64,000 nucleotides of DNA from Ilyomonas sp965277535 (GTDB lineage Bacteria > Bacteroidota > Bacteroidia > Chitinophagales > Chitinophagaceae), in contig OZ255825.1 in assembly GCA_965277535.1 (NCBI GenBank), positions 3,782,001 to 3,846,000 on the forward strand, given 5' to 3'. Within the stretch, counting starts at the first letter, position 1. Every line of letters starts with the position of its first letter. Under the pieces are notes generated by a model. That model had not been told where the DNA came from, did no database searches, and saw nothing but the letters and a program-made list of their open reading frames with translations. Below are positions 17,762 to 26,213 of this stretch, in pieces. Made by a program: the position numbers and the translations under genes.

Positions 17762-19120
17762 ATGTTGCTGCAACAATTTAAAGCCAGTTGGAAAAAGCAT
17801 TTCCCCAATTTATCAACCACCAATTGTCATTTATTAGTGGCTGTAAGTGGTGGGATTGACAGCGTTGTGTTGGTGCATTTGCTTTCTCAATGTGGGTTTG
17901 CTTTTTCGATTGCACATTGCAATTTTATGTTGCGTGCCGAGGAAAGTGAACGGGATGAAATTTTTGTAAAAATGTTGTCAGAACAATATGAAAAGCCATT
18001 TTTAGTAAAACGATTTGATACAAAAGTATGGGCAAAAACAAACAAGCTTTCTACGCAGGAAGCTGCCCGGAAGCTTCGCTACGATTGGTTTTCAGAGATT
18101 GTAAATGGCCAATTGTTAATAGCTGATTCAGTTGCATCAACCAACAACTTTATCGTTACAGCGCATCATGCGAATGATAATATTGAAACATTGCTGATTA
18201 ATTTTTTTCGTGGTACAGGCATCAGCGGGTTACATGGTATTTTGCCCAGGCAAAATAACCTCATTCGTCCCTTATTATTTGCGAAGCGCGAAGACATTGA
18301 AAACTATGCAAAACAAAACGGTTTGCATTGGGTGGAAGATTCATCTAACGCAACAGATAACTACACGCGCAATTTGTTTCGGCATCGCCTGTTGCCGTTG
18401 TTGAAAGAAGCATTTGAAAACGTTGAAGACAATTTGCTCAACAACATGCAACGCTTTTCCGATGCAGAAGTTTTGTATCATCAGGCAATACAAGTGCATA
18501 AAAAAAAGCTGATAAAAACAAACGGTAATGAAGTGCAGATTCCCGTTTTGCAATTGCAAAAAGCGCAGCCTTTAGCAACGATAGTTTGGGAGATCATCAA
18601 AGAATATCACTTCACTTCATTGCAAGTAAACGATGTGCAAAATTTATTAGAAGCAGAGAATGGAAAGTACGTTGCTTCACTTACGCATCGAATCATTAAA
18701 AACCGCGCCTGGCTTATCATTGCGCCGTTACAAACAGAAGAAGCACAACATATTTTGATTGAAGAGAATGACAAAAAAGTGGTATTTCCAAACGGTGCGC
18801 TTTTATTGAAATCTATATCTGTTATCAATCATCAACCATCAGCCAACAGCAACATTGCAACGCTTGATGCAAAAGAAATTCAGTATCCCTTGTTGCTTCG
18901 CAAATGGAAAGAGGGCGATTATTTTTATCCGTTGGGAATGAGCAAAAAAAAGAAGTTGAGTAAGTTTTTTATTGATAACAAATTATCAAAAACGGATAAG
19001 GAAAATGCATGGGTAATGGAAATGAATAAAAAAATAATCTGGGTGATTGGCTACCGCATTGACGACCGGTTTAAAATAAAAAGCAACACCAAAAATGTGT
19101 TGCTTATTGAAATAAAATAA
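17762..19120 (+). CDS. tilS: tRNA(Ile)-lysidine synthetase TilS
   Basis: A 452-residue N-type ATP pyrophosphatase that makes lysidine at C34 of the tRNA-Ile(CAU). The PP-loop SGGIDS is at residues 29-34; HCNFMLRAEESERDE, TAHHANDNIETLLINFFRGT and SSNATDNYTRNLFRH are the family blocks. The C-terminal TilS domain (LRKWKEGDYFYPLGMSKKKK, SKFFIDNKLSK) is present. Length is normal. It is divergent from the zeta-like operon, with about 110 bp between them. Confidence 0.96.
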   Translation: MLLQQFKASWKKHFPNLSTTNCHLLVAVSGGIDSVVLVHLLSQCGFAFSIAHCNFMLRAEESERDEIFVKMLSEQYEKPFLVKRFDTKVWAKTNKLSTQEAARKLRYDWFSEIVNGQLLIADSVASTNNFIVTAHHANDNIETLLINFFRGTGISGLHGILPRQNNLIRPLLFAKREDIENYAKQNGLHWVEDSSNATDNYTRNLFRHRLLPLLKEAFENVEDNLLNNMQRFSDAEVLYHQAIQVHKKKLIKTNGNEVQIPVLQLQKAQPLATIVWEIIKEYHFTSLQVNDVQNLLEAENGKYVASLTHRIIKNRAWLIIAPLQTEEAQHILIEENDKKVVFPNGALLLKSISVINHQPSANSNIATLDAKEIQYPLLLRKWKEGDYFYPLGMSKKKKLSKFFIDNKLSKTDKENAWVMEMNKKIIWVIGYRIDDRFKIKSNTKNVLLIEIK

Positions 19121-19139
19121 AATGGGCAAAACCAAACTT

Positions 19140-19426
19140 CGTCATTCCGCCCCAACATTAATGTTGGGGCCCTCAACACGAACTCAAACCTTTACATTTT
19201 TACGAGGGTTTTGCCTGCCTGTCCGGTAGGCAGGTGCGGAACCTGTCTGCCGACAGGCAGGTCTGATGATTGATTTATTAAGATGTAGAAATGAAGGGAT
19301 GACGTTTACAACATAATAACTTGTATAAACTATTAAGAGCAGATCCGCACAAAGCCCTCGCTAATTTGATTATAACTTTTATCATCGTGCCGAGGGCCCC
19401 GACATTAATGTTGGGGCGGAATGACG
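19140..19426. mobile_element. MITE-like element of 287 bp with 42-bp terminal inverted repeats
   Basis: Arms 19140-19181 and 19385-19426 are inverted copies with 3 mismatches. Each begins CGTCATTCCGCCCC and contains the palindrome CCAACATTAATGTTGG. A second inner pair (CGAGGGTTTTG at 19203 and CAAAGCCCTCG around 19351) extends the foldback. Between them are two GC-rich hairpins (19214-19234 and 19241-19262) built on CCTGCCT and CCTGTC. No open frame is credible. This fills most of the 362-bp gap between tilS and the lipoprotein gene. Confidence 0.75.
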
Positions 19427-19482
19427 CGATGCAGTTTTTAAAAGTGATATCTACAACCTTCCTGTCCTGCCCACTTTTCAAA

Positions 19483-20097
19483 CTACTGATTCGGCGATTT
19501 TGGCGCAACCGTCAAGCCTTGCAAATGCGCAAGGGTTTCTCTCACATCTTTGCTTGTATAAAACTTATATACTTCAGGCGCTTTGTCGCCGTTTTGTTCG
19601 AGGGTAGTTAATGAATTGAACGGACCTACCAAAGTAGCATCCATGTTGTCGGTAATTTTTACGGCTTTGCCGGGCAAAATATAAAACGTTTTATTAGTTG
19701 AGCTGGCGTTGCCTTGCAGTAGTTGTTGCAGCGAATCTATGCTGTGTTTAATGCTTTCCTGCGTGATGGTTTTGCTTTGTGCGGATGGCGCATTGTAGGC
19801 CTGATAACTGCCAATAATCGTATCAGCTTTTGCATTCAACACATAATAACCGTTGGAAGGAATATCAACTGAATATTTATCATTATTAGCTGTTACCTGA
19901 AACGTAAGATTGCTCCCATCGGTTAACTCAACAGTTTGTTCTTCGTGGCTCGTGCCACCGCTGGGAACGTTGATTGTTTTTGCGGCTTTATCAATCGTGG
20001 CTTTGCCTTTCGACATTACCAGTATTTTTTTAGTAACGGAAGTGTTGCAGGAAGCAAAAAGTAAAATGGCAGTTAAGCAAACGAGTATTGTTTTCAT
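19483..20097 (-). CDS. Lipoprotein of unknown function
   Basis: I do not recognise the family. The 204-residue protein has a lipoprotein signal (ILLFASC, Cys at about residue 17), then a beta-rich region (VELTDGSNLTFQVTANNDKY) and a helical segment (SIKHSIDSLQQLLQG). No catalytic motif is visible. It stands alone, with repeats on both sides, and converges with tilS. Likely anchored in a membrane facing the periplasm. Confidence 0.65.
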   Translation of the reverse strand: MKTILVCLTAILLFASCNTSVTKKILVMSKGKATIDKAAKTINVPSGGTSHEEQTVELTDGSNLTFQVTANNDKYSVDIPSNGYYVLNAKADTIIGSYQAYNAPSAQSKTITQESIKHSIDSLQQLLQGNASSTNKTFYILPGKAVKITDNMDATLVGPFNSLTTLEQNGDKAPEVYKFYTSKDVRETLAHLQGLTVAPKSPNQ

Positions 20098-20129
20098 AAG
20101 AATGAGAAATGAATGAATCAGTAATAAAG

Positions 20130-20160
20130 AACCTGTCAGGTTAGGAAAGCCTGACAGGTT
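20130..20160. terminator. Inverted repeat AACCTGTCAGG, possible terminator
   Basis: An 11-bp perfect stem (20130-20140 and 20150-20160) with a 9-nt loop, upstream of the lipoprotein gene and downstream of the superoxide dismutase gene on the minus strand. It could terminate the dismutase transcript, though no long U-run follows; related words (CTGACAGG) occur at 11576. Confidence 0.5.
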
Positions 20161-20206
20161 GTATGAATAAAAAACGTGCAGGCAGTTTACATTTTTTCAT
20201 GATTGG

Positions 20207-20295
20207 AACCACTAAGACGCGAAGTGATAAAGTTACACGAAGTATTCTTTATTACTTCTCTGTGTTCCTTTCTGTACTCTGTGTCTTTGTGGTTC
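20207..20295. repeat. Extragenic palindrome, AACCACAAAG family, copy b
   Basis: About 89 bp, ends AACCACTAAGACGC and GTGTCTTTGTGGTT, with internal words TTACACGAAG and CTTCTCTGTGTTCC. It is 7 bp from the 3' end of the superoxide dismutase gene. Confidence 0.8.
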
Positions 20296-20301
20296 AAACA
20301 T

Positions 20302-20910
20302 TCATTTTTTTGCCGAACCATATTGTTCAGCCACTTTTGCCCAATCAATCACATTCCAGAACGCAGCCAGATATTCAGGTCGGCGGTTTTGATATTTGAG
20401 ATAATACGCATGTTCCCACACGTCAACGCCCAATATTGGTGTGCCTTTTACTTCGGCAACATCCATCAACGGATTGTCCTGGTTAGGTGTTGACGTAACT
20501 TCCAACTTGCCATCTTTTACAATCAGCCATGCCCAGCCGCTTCCAAAGCGCGTGGTAGCTGCGGTATTGAATTTTTCTTTGAATGCGTCAAACGAACCAA
20601 ATGCACTGTTGATGGCATCGGACAGTTCGCCGGTAGGCTGGCTGCCACCGTTCACAGCTAAAATGTTCCAAAAGAAAGAATGGTTCCAATGTCCGCCGCC
20701 ATTGTTGCGAACAGCTGGCGAAATGGTGCCTGCATTCTTTACTATTTCTTCCAAACTTTTGTTTTCATTGGGTGTGCCGGCAAGGGCTTTATTCAAATTA
20801 TCAACATAAGCCTGGTGATGTTTGTCGTGGTGAATGGTCATGGTTTGTGCATCAATGTATGGTTCCAACGCATTGGGTGCATACGGCAGAGGCGGTAATG
20901 TAAATGCCAT
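20302..20910 (-). CDS. sodA: Superoxide dismutase, Mn/Fe family, Mn-type signature
   Basis: A 202-residue enzyme that converts superoxide to hydrogen peroxide and oxygen. Metal ligands are H27, H77, D163 and H167 (GGGHWNHSFFW and GVDVWEHAYYLKYQNRR). The Gln in TPNQDNP (Q144) and Gly residues before the second ligand fit Mn-type enzymes, although cambialistic use is possible. No signal peptide, so cytoplasmic. Length is normal. Start ATG 20910 is the only good choice, with LPPLPYAPNALEPYIDA directly after. Confidence 0.96.
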   Translation of the reverse strand: MAFTLPPLPYAPNALEPYIDAQTMTIHHDKHHQAYVDNLNKALAGTPNENKSLEEIVKNAGTISPAVRNNGGGHWNHSFFWNILAVNGGSQPTGELSDAINSAFGSFDAFKEKFNTAATTRFGSGWAWLIVKDGKLEVTSTPNQDNPLMDVAEVKGTPILGVDVWEHAYYLKYQNRRPEYLAAFWNVIDWAKVAEQYGSAKK

Positions 20911-21062
20911 AAAAAAATGGTGTTTTAAAATGATAAAATAATAGAAGCAAAGGTAGAGAATTGAGGAAGATAAACGAAGATTGTTCCGCTTTGCGAAAAT
21001 GAGTCGTCTTCCACCTGTTCCGCTTTTGCAGGCAGGTTAATTATGCAAAGTTGTTTGTATTA

Positions 21063-21159
21063 TCAATGTACTTCCACCGCATAGCCATCCACAAGCACAT
21101 GTTTGTCAGCCTTCTTTTTGCTAAACTCCCTGGTGGTTGCTGTTTTTATCCTGCCTTTG
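21063..21159 (-). pseudogene. 3' gene fragment beside the cassette-like region
   Basis: Just beyond the stop of the 21160 gene, a second minus-strand frame reads TATTREFSKKKADKH followed by VLVDGYAVEVH and a stop at 21063-21065. It has coding character but no start codon, since an in-frame stop lies at its beginning. It looks like the end of a lost gene. I cannot name the family. Confidence 0.35.
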
Positions 21160-21678
21160 TTATTTTAATTCTATTCTCACACTGTCAAACTGTAATGTGT
21201 TTGGAGGAACATTGAACTTTATTTGTCTGTCGGTAAATGAAAGTTGTGGGTCAAAGTCAAAACCTTTCATGTCGTCTTGAAAAGGGGTATAGTGTCCACC
21301 TCTTTCACTTTGAAACAAACAACCAAATACGAAGTCATAATCATTGATGGATGTTTCTACTGGTCTGCCAATCCATTTTTCTTTAAGATTACTATTGAAG
21401 AATTTCAACATTCCCAAGCTGTCAAACTCTTTCAGACTTAAAATATAGTTGTCAGCCTTTTCATTGGTGTCCCAATATTTGTCAACGTGAAAAACTTTGA
21501 TGTCATTATTGACCTGTCCGTTTGTACATACAGTTGCCTGAATTGGTTTGCCGATTATTCGCGCAGTACCGTCAAGCCATTTTAATATGATTGGATGCGT
21601 TTTGTAAATCAAAACAACAACGGCTACAGCAACTAAAAGCACCCCAACAAGTCCTTTTATAAATTTACGGAATGTCAT
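21160..21678 (-). CDS. Membrane-anchored protein of unknown function
   Basis: A 172-residue protein with one N-terminal transmembrane anchor (about 8-27, GLVGVLLVAVAVVVLIYKTH) and an exported domain of mixed content (DYDFVFGCLFQSERGGHYTP). I do not recognise the family. The start is ATG 21678; the frame runs 16 codons further upstream only because it crosses the palindromic repeat at 21691. It is the leftmost gene of the cassette-like stretch, same strand as the next two hydrolase genes. Confidence 0.65.
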   Translation of the reverse strand: MTFRKFIKGLVGVLLVAVAVVVLIYKTHPIILKWLDGTARIIGKPIQATVCTNGQVNNDIKVFHVDKYWDTNEKADNYILSLKEFDSLGMLKFFNSNLKEKWIGRPVETSINDYDFVFGCLFQSERGGHYTPFQDDMKGFDFDPQLSFTDRQIKFNVPPNTLQFDSVRIELK

Positions 21679-21690
21679 TTTAAAATACCA

Positions 21691-21887
21691 AGCAACGGTA
21701 AGGCTTGGCGATGAGCTGGTATTCATTGCCTCTCAAGCCCGCAACCAAAGTTGAAAATTGATACTAAAGATGAAGATAACATCTAATAGCTAAATTTATA
21801 ATGTAGAGCTGGAACTACTTCTGATATTGAGTTGTAGCCGAGGGTTATTCCGTCAGCCAGCCTATCGCCAAACCTAATTGTTGTGCG
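21691..21887. repeat. attC-like long palindrome S1
   Basis: About 197 bp. Outer arms 21693-21719 and 21857-21883 are inverted copies sharing CAAC, TTGGCGAT and GCTGG. The central part holds CGGCTACAACTCAA (reverse strand) and AGCTAAATTTAT, similar to the core of S2-S4. Lies between the 21160 gene and the S41 peptidase gene. Confidence 0.65.
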
Positions 21888-21901
21888 TAGTTTTATCTTT
21901 C

Positions 21902-23260
21902 CTATAAGTATTTTACTAGTTTAATTGCATAATCCAATTGTCTATCTTTTTTTTCAACAACGTCATTAATAGTTATGTGAAGAGGATAATCAGGTTTTAT
22001 ACCCCAAACATTATCTTTAATTTTTCTTACAGCCATTGAATATTTCACCATAGGAATTCTTACAATAATCTGGGTATTAGGAAGTGTTACATAAGTTTCA
22101 GCGCCTGACGTATTACCATAGTACCCGCCGCCACATTCTTCTCCTATAAATTTCCCCCTGTTGTTGGTTTTTACTATTGAAGAGAATTCTGCACTTGCTG
22201 AAAAACTTCGACCATTTACAAGTACATATAATTTGCCTTTAAAATTATTTTCTTTGGGTTGCTGCACCGCTAAATTTGGATGTTTTTGTGAAGTATAATG
22301 GTCATCCACTGTTGCCTGGTCAGCATAGTACATAAAAGGTTTATTAGTGAGATAAGAATACAGCAACTCGCCATTTTCATCATTGCCACCCTGGTTGCTG
22401 CGTATATCTATCAGAAGTTTCTGAACCTTTCTATTTTTCATGTCGGTGAACGCAGAATCTAAGAATGCGCCGAAATTTTCTCCCGTCTTTTCCAATAGAC
22501 CATTATAGAAACTCTTGATGGTAAGCACCGCAATATTTGAGGTTGTATATGTTAACTGCAGATATTTATCAGGGCGCGGAAACGGCGATGTGCAGAAAAT
22601 ATTTTTAATAATATCCGCTTGTAAAGTAGTATGCTTTGTTTCGCCTGGTTTTGTTTTATAGATAATATTATAACTGCTGTTTTCTCCATAGAGCAGATTG
22701 AATAATAGTTGAAAATCTTCTGGTAGCTCCCAGTTTTTATGGGATTGAATAAATCCGTCTGATTGTATATACTTAAACAATCGTCCGATAATCTCTTTTA
22801 AAGAATGGTTGTTTATAGACAATAATTCCGTTTCTGTTAACTCAGCATTTTGTTTGCAACAAAAAATAAAAGCCCTGTTATTTATAAACATAACCATTGC
22901 AGGGAACACTTTTACGTTGCTATAATAATCATTCATGATCTGGTTAGGCAATCTGCTATTGGTGTGCCCATCCCCAACAGAAGCTATCATAAACCTTGTA
23001 AGCGTATAAAACTCAGTAAGGGTCATGTCATCCTGAATAGTTGAGAAACAACTATCGAACATACGGTCAATTGTTACTTTGCTTTTATACATGTATAATC
23101 CCGGATGTATTCTTTGCAAAGTATCTCTTAGTAATGAAAAGTCTTGCCTTAATAAGGCAGGTGCAATTTTTTGTACTTGATAATTTTCTGTTTGTCCAAA
23201 TGAGTAGCTTGTAATTATACAAGCAAATACGAAAGCAATTTTTTTTATATTCTTATACAT
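21902..23260 (-). CDS. S41 family peptidase (C-terminal processing peptidase-like)
   Basis: A 452-residue exported protein with a signal peptide (IAFVFACIITSYSFGQ). The N-terminal helical part contains MIASVGDGHTNSRLP, the usual substrate-groove motif of tricorn-like S41 proteins. The catalytic half shows LLIDIRSNQGGNDENGE, then VLVNGRSFSASAEFSSIVK with the nucleophile Ser, and FIGEECGGGYYGNTSG. No PDZ domain is obvious. It lies between palindromes S1 and S2 and seems to be a cassette-borne gene. Substrate unknown. Confidence 0.85.
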   Translation of the reverse strand: MYKNIKKIAFVFACIITSYSFGQTENYQVQKIAPALLRQDFSLLRDTLQRIHPGLYMYKSKVTIDRMFDSCFSTIQDDMTLTEFYTLTRFMIASVGDGHTNSRLPNQIMNDYYSNVKVFPAMVMFINNRAFIFCCKQNAELTETELLSINNHSLKEIIGRLFKYIQSDGFIQSHKNWELPEDFQLLFNLLYGENSSYNIIYKTKPGETKHTTLQADIIKNIFCTSPFPRPDKYLQLTYTTSNIAVLTIKSFYNGLLEKTGENFGAFLDSAFTDMKNRKVQKLLIDIRSNQGGNDENGELLYSYLTNKPFMYYADQATVDDHYTSQKHPNLAVQQPKENNFKGKLYVLVNGRSFSASAEFSSIVKTNNRGKFIGEECGGGYYGNTSGAETYVTLPNTQIIVRIPMVKYSMAVRKIKDNVWGIKPDYPLHITINDVVEKKDRQLDYAIKLVKYL

Positions 23261-23342
23261 AAATCTAAAATTGAATTATAACGAATGGTCAATTTGATTA
23301 AACATGTCAAAAGGAAAAATTATCGTGTTGGATGGAAAAATA

Positions 23343-23539
23343 CGCACAACGTTCAGGGCTTGCAGAAATGGTGATATTTTATAACTGTCCGCCGGCAACT
23401 GAAGGGGTTGAAAAACTGAAGTTTAAGCTAATACCTAAAAGTCAAATGGAATTTGGTCAAGGCCGATATTAGCTGAAAGTGGTACAGCTGAAGATTGTTA
23501 TTACGTTGTCCATCCCTGCTTCAAACCAAATGTTGTGCG
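23343..23539. repeat. attC-like long palindrome S2
   Basis: Exactly 197 bp from CGCACAAC (23343-23350) to GTTGTGCG (23532-23539). The core reads GTCCGCCGGCAACTGAAG and TTTAAGCTAAT, nearly as in S4. It fills most of the 307-bp gap between the S41 peptidase and the serine hydrolase genes. Confidence 0.7.
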
Positions 23540-23567
23540 TTCAAACTTTTGTCAGCACCCACATCTT

Positions 23568-25076
23568 TTATTTTTTTAGTAATTCTTCTAACATCCTTTT
23601 CCCACCTTCATTGTCTGGGTTAATTTTGATAGACTTTCGGTACATAAAAATCGCTTCATTTTTCTTTCCCACTTTTGCTAATGCTTCGCCATAACTGTCA
23701 TAAGTATTGAAGCTATTTTGAAATAGTAAGGTATTTTGTTTCAACACCTCTAAAGCAAGTTCATTATGGCCACTAAATGTTGGTTCGTAAAGAAGCTGTA
23801 AACCTAAGTCGTTCATATCTTCCTCACTTAAATAGTAATGCAAAGAATCGTCTCTCAAATCCTGGAATTTAATAAAAGCTGCATCAATACCTTTGTCAAC
23901 AAGAATGCTCCCATACTCTTTTGTCAAAGATTGTTTTGGTGTTAAAACAGGTTTATTGTTAAGAACGTACATTGCGTTCACGCCACTATTGTAGAGGCTT
24001 TTGTCAAATGCGTTGTCAAAAAGAATGACAGTTTGCTTTTTGTCAATATTCCTTAATAAAATACTTAACGCACCTGGTACACCGCCTGTGTGTCCGACAA
24101 TTTTTCCTGAAGAACTATCTGTTAATATAAACCAACCTAAACCATAAGAGGCTTTTTCCCCTCCTACGTTTGTTTGAACAGTTTGACTATTATTTAGTTT
24201 GTTTGGAGTAAATGCCTCTTTTAATGATGATTGTTTGAGTAATTTACCTCCATAAAGTTCTTTATCAAATTTCAAAATGTCGGCGCATGTTGTTATAATA
24301 TTACCATTGCCAACAAAGCCACTTAAATTCAACATTCTTACCCTGTAATTTTTTAAGCTATCAACATTTTCTAATTCAGTTGAAAAAAGAAATGGGTAAT
24401 CATAATCAATAACTCGGTCTTTATTGCCTGTTTGAGAATTGTCTTTTTGGAAATAGGTATTTGTCATTTTTGCAGGACTAAAAATATTTTTTTGTAAATA
24501 TTCTTGGAAGCTAATGTTTGAAATCTTTTCTACAAGTAGCGCTAATAAAATGTAGTTAGTATTTGTGTATTGGTATTTATCGTTTGGTTTAAAGCTTAAT
24601 GGTTGCTTTAAACTTTTTAGAGTTGGCAATAAGTCCTTATTTGAAAAGATTTTGTTTGGATTGTCTTTCACTTGTTGTCTGAAGATTTCAAGTTCTGGCA
24701 AACCTGATGTATGCGTAAGTAAATGCCGGATGGTAATTTCAGGATAGGGAAAATCGGGGAAATATTTGATTACAAAGTCATCTAATTTTATTTCCCCTTT
24801 TTCTTTAAGTTGCAGGATGGCTGTTGATGTAAAAACTTTTGAGACCGAAGCCAAAGAAAATCCCGAATTTTCATTATTAAGTGTCTTGGTTTTGATGTTT
24901 GAATACCCAAATGATTTTTGATATATTGGCTGTCCGTTTTCTGCAACAAGAACGTTCCCATTTATCTGTCCATAGGTGTAAAGTGAGATAAATAGACTAT
25001 CTAACTTCTGAGAATTGTTTTGGGCAATGGAAATTGTCACAGTAAACAAAAATGGAAATAGGAATTTAAGCTTCAT
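23568..25076 (-). CDS. Serine hydrolase of the class C beta-lactamase / DD-peptidase fold with C-terminal TPR-like tail
   Basis: A 502-residue exported protein with signal peptide (FLFTVTISIAQ). The active-site motifs are SVSK (S77-K80), YTN (in YQYTNTNYI) and HTGG (VGHTGGVPG), as in class C beta-lactamases and related esterases. The C-terminal 60 residues (NSFNTYDSYGEALAKVGKKN to KINPDNEGG) form a TPR-like motif, a frequent addition in Bacteroidota members. Real beta-lactamase activity is unlikely without closer similarity. It is divergent from the winged-helix gene at 25204 with 127 bp between starts, so the two may be co-regulated. It lies between S2 and S3. Confidence 0.88.
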   Translation of the reverse strand: MKLKFLFPFLFTVTISIAQNNSQKLDSLFISLYTYGQINGNVLVAENGQPIYQKSFGYSNIKTKTLNNENSGFSLASVSKVFTSTAILQLKEKGEIKLDDFVIKYFPDFPYPEITIRHLLTHTSGLPELEIFRQQVKDNPNKIFSNKDLLPTLKSLKQPLSFKPNDKYQYTNTNYILLALLVEKISNISFQEYLQKNIFSPAKMTNTYFQKDNSQTGNKDRVIDYDYPFLFSTELENVDSLKNYRVRMLNLSGFVGNGNIITTCADILKFDKELYGGKLLKQSSLKEAFTPNKLNNSQTVQTNVGGEKASYGLGWFILTDSSSGKIVGHTGGVPGALSILLRNIDKKQTVILFDNAFDKSLYNSGVNAMYVLNNKPVLTPKQSLTKEYGSILVDKGIDAAFIKFQDLRDDSLHYYLSEEDMNDLGLQLLYEPTFSGHNELALEVLKQNTLLFQNSFNTYDSYGEALAKVGKKNEAIFMYRKSIKINPDNEGGKRMLEELLKK

Positions 25077-25203
25077 TTTAATAGTTGTTATTTGAGATAC
25101 AATACTACTTCGACTTCGATGTTTTACTGCTATAGAAAACCTTGTGTTTATCTATAGATGTCTCTTGCTCAATCAGTTTTCGATAAATTTGTTAAAAATT
25201 GAG

Positions 25204-25875
25204 ATGGAGAATATGTTTTTTGTAATGAATAATTCCTTTTTGGTTGATGCTTCGCTGAATCTCCTCACTAATAATGAGACAGGAACTCAAACTAAGTTAG
25301 AGCCAAGATTAATAGAAATATTATGCGTCCTTGCAAAAAACAGAGAGAAACTGGTTAGCAGAGAAATGCTAATTTCAAAAATATGGAATAATTACGGTGG
25401 TGCAGAAGATGGCTTAAACCAAGCAATTTCTTTTTTGAGAAAAGCCCTTGGCGACACTAACAAACAAATAATAGAAACTGTACCAAAGAAGGGCTACATA
25501 ATCCATGCGACCATTACCGATAATTTAAATGTAGAAAAAGCCGAACCACAAAAAGAAAGAACTTTAAAAAAGCGGCCTTATTTTTTGCCAATACTATTTG
25601 GCGTATTTATTTTGTTATCAATGATTCTATTTATGTTAGATAAAACCGAAATAACCAACAAAGTAGAAAAGCAGCCCAATTTAGTTTTGCAATCTGAATC
25701 TATTGTGTCAAAAAATTGGCGTGGGAAAAATTACAAAATTGTCTTTGGTAAAAGCGATAAAATAATTCTTTATAAAAACAATACTCAAATCGCAGATAGC
25801 AATCTTATAAACTATGAAATAATTATTCAAGAACTCAAAGATAAACTTACAAGTCAACAAGATGCAAATAGATAA
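25204..25875 (+). CDS. Membrane-anchored OmpR-type winged-helix protein (CadC/ToxR-like layout)
   Basis: A 223-residue protein. Residues about 15-105 form an OmpR-type winged helix (LEPRLIEILCVLAKNREKLV, ISKIWNNYGGAEDGLNQAIS, PKKGYII). A single transmembrane segment follows (about 126-146, FLPILFGVFILLSMILFMLD) with a short outer domain. This is the layout of CadC/ToxR-type regulators, which bind DNA from the membrane without phosphorylation. ATG 25204 is preferred; the frame extends upstream to GTG 25144 without homology-like sequence. It is divergent from the serine hydrolase gene, its likely target. Confidence 0.8.
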   Translation: MENMFFVMNNSFLVDASLNLLTNNETGTQTKLEPRLIEILCVLAKNREKLVSREMLISKIWNNYGGAEDGLNQAISFLRKALGDTNKQIIETVPKKGYIIHATITDNLNVEKAEPQKERTLKKRPYFLPILFGVFILLSMILFMLDKTEITNKVEKQPNLVLQSESIVSKNWRGKNYKIVFGKSDKIILYKNNTQIADSNLINYEIIIQELKDKLTSQQDANR

Positions 25876-25897
25876 CCGGTTGGTCTTTCTGGTATTA

Positions 25898-25914
25898 CGC
25901 ACAACGAACAGGGC
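25898..25914. repeat. attC-like palindrome S3, left arm, cut by the IS110 element
   Basis: CGCACAACGAACAGGGC directly before the IS110 left boundary. Joined to the sequence after the element (CTTGGCGTTGTTGGG at 27260), it forms the mirror of the right arm at 27372-27391. Confidence 0.7.
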
Positions 25915-25999
25915 CTTTAGATTTGTTTACACCTTTTATTGAAGATATTACTACTATTATTACTTTTTCTTTTTTGTTACTTTTTTCTTTTGTGAATAC

Positions 26000-26180
26000 A
26001 CAGTAAAGAGTGAATAACTAAATTTAAAAAACCTGAAGGCCACCGGAGCGCTTTATGTTAGGGCAAGGACCAAAGACCTAAGCCAAGTTTTAATCTCCGG
26101 TAGCTTTTTTGAACAAAGAATCAAATAGAAATTAGGGCTCACGACCCATTATTAAGGTCTTGATAACTGTTCAAAAAATT
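26000..26180 (+). ncRNA. Predicted bridge RNA of the IS110 element
   Basis: Two stem-loops are visible upstream of the transposase. The first is closed by ACCGGAG / CTCCGGT (26042-26048, 26095-26101); its loop carries AGGGC (26060-26064), identical to the last five bases of the left target, and GCCAAG (26082-26087), the reverse complement of CTTGGC at the right target. The second is closed by an 11-bp perfect stem (26105-26115, 26168-26178) and ATCAA / TTGAT; its loop carries ATAGAAA (26125-26131), matching the element's right end ATAGAAAA before the core. These fit target-binding and donor-binding loops of known bridge RNAs. Exact RNA ends are unknown. Confidence 0.7.
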
Positions 26181-26213
26181 CAGGCTTTTATTCATCGTTT
26201 AAATGAAAATGTT

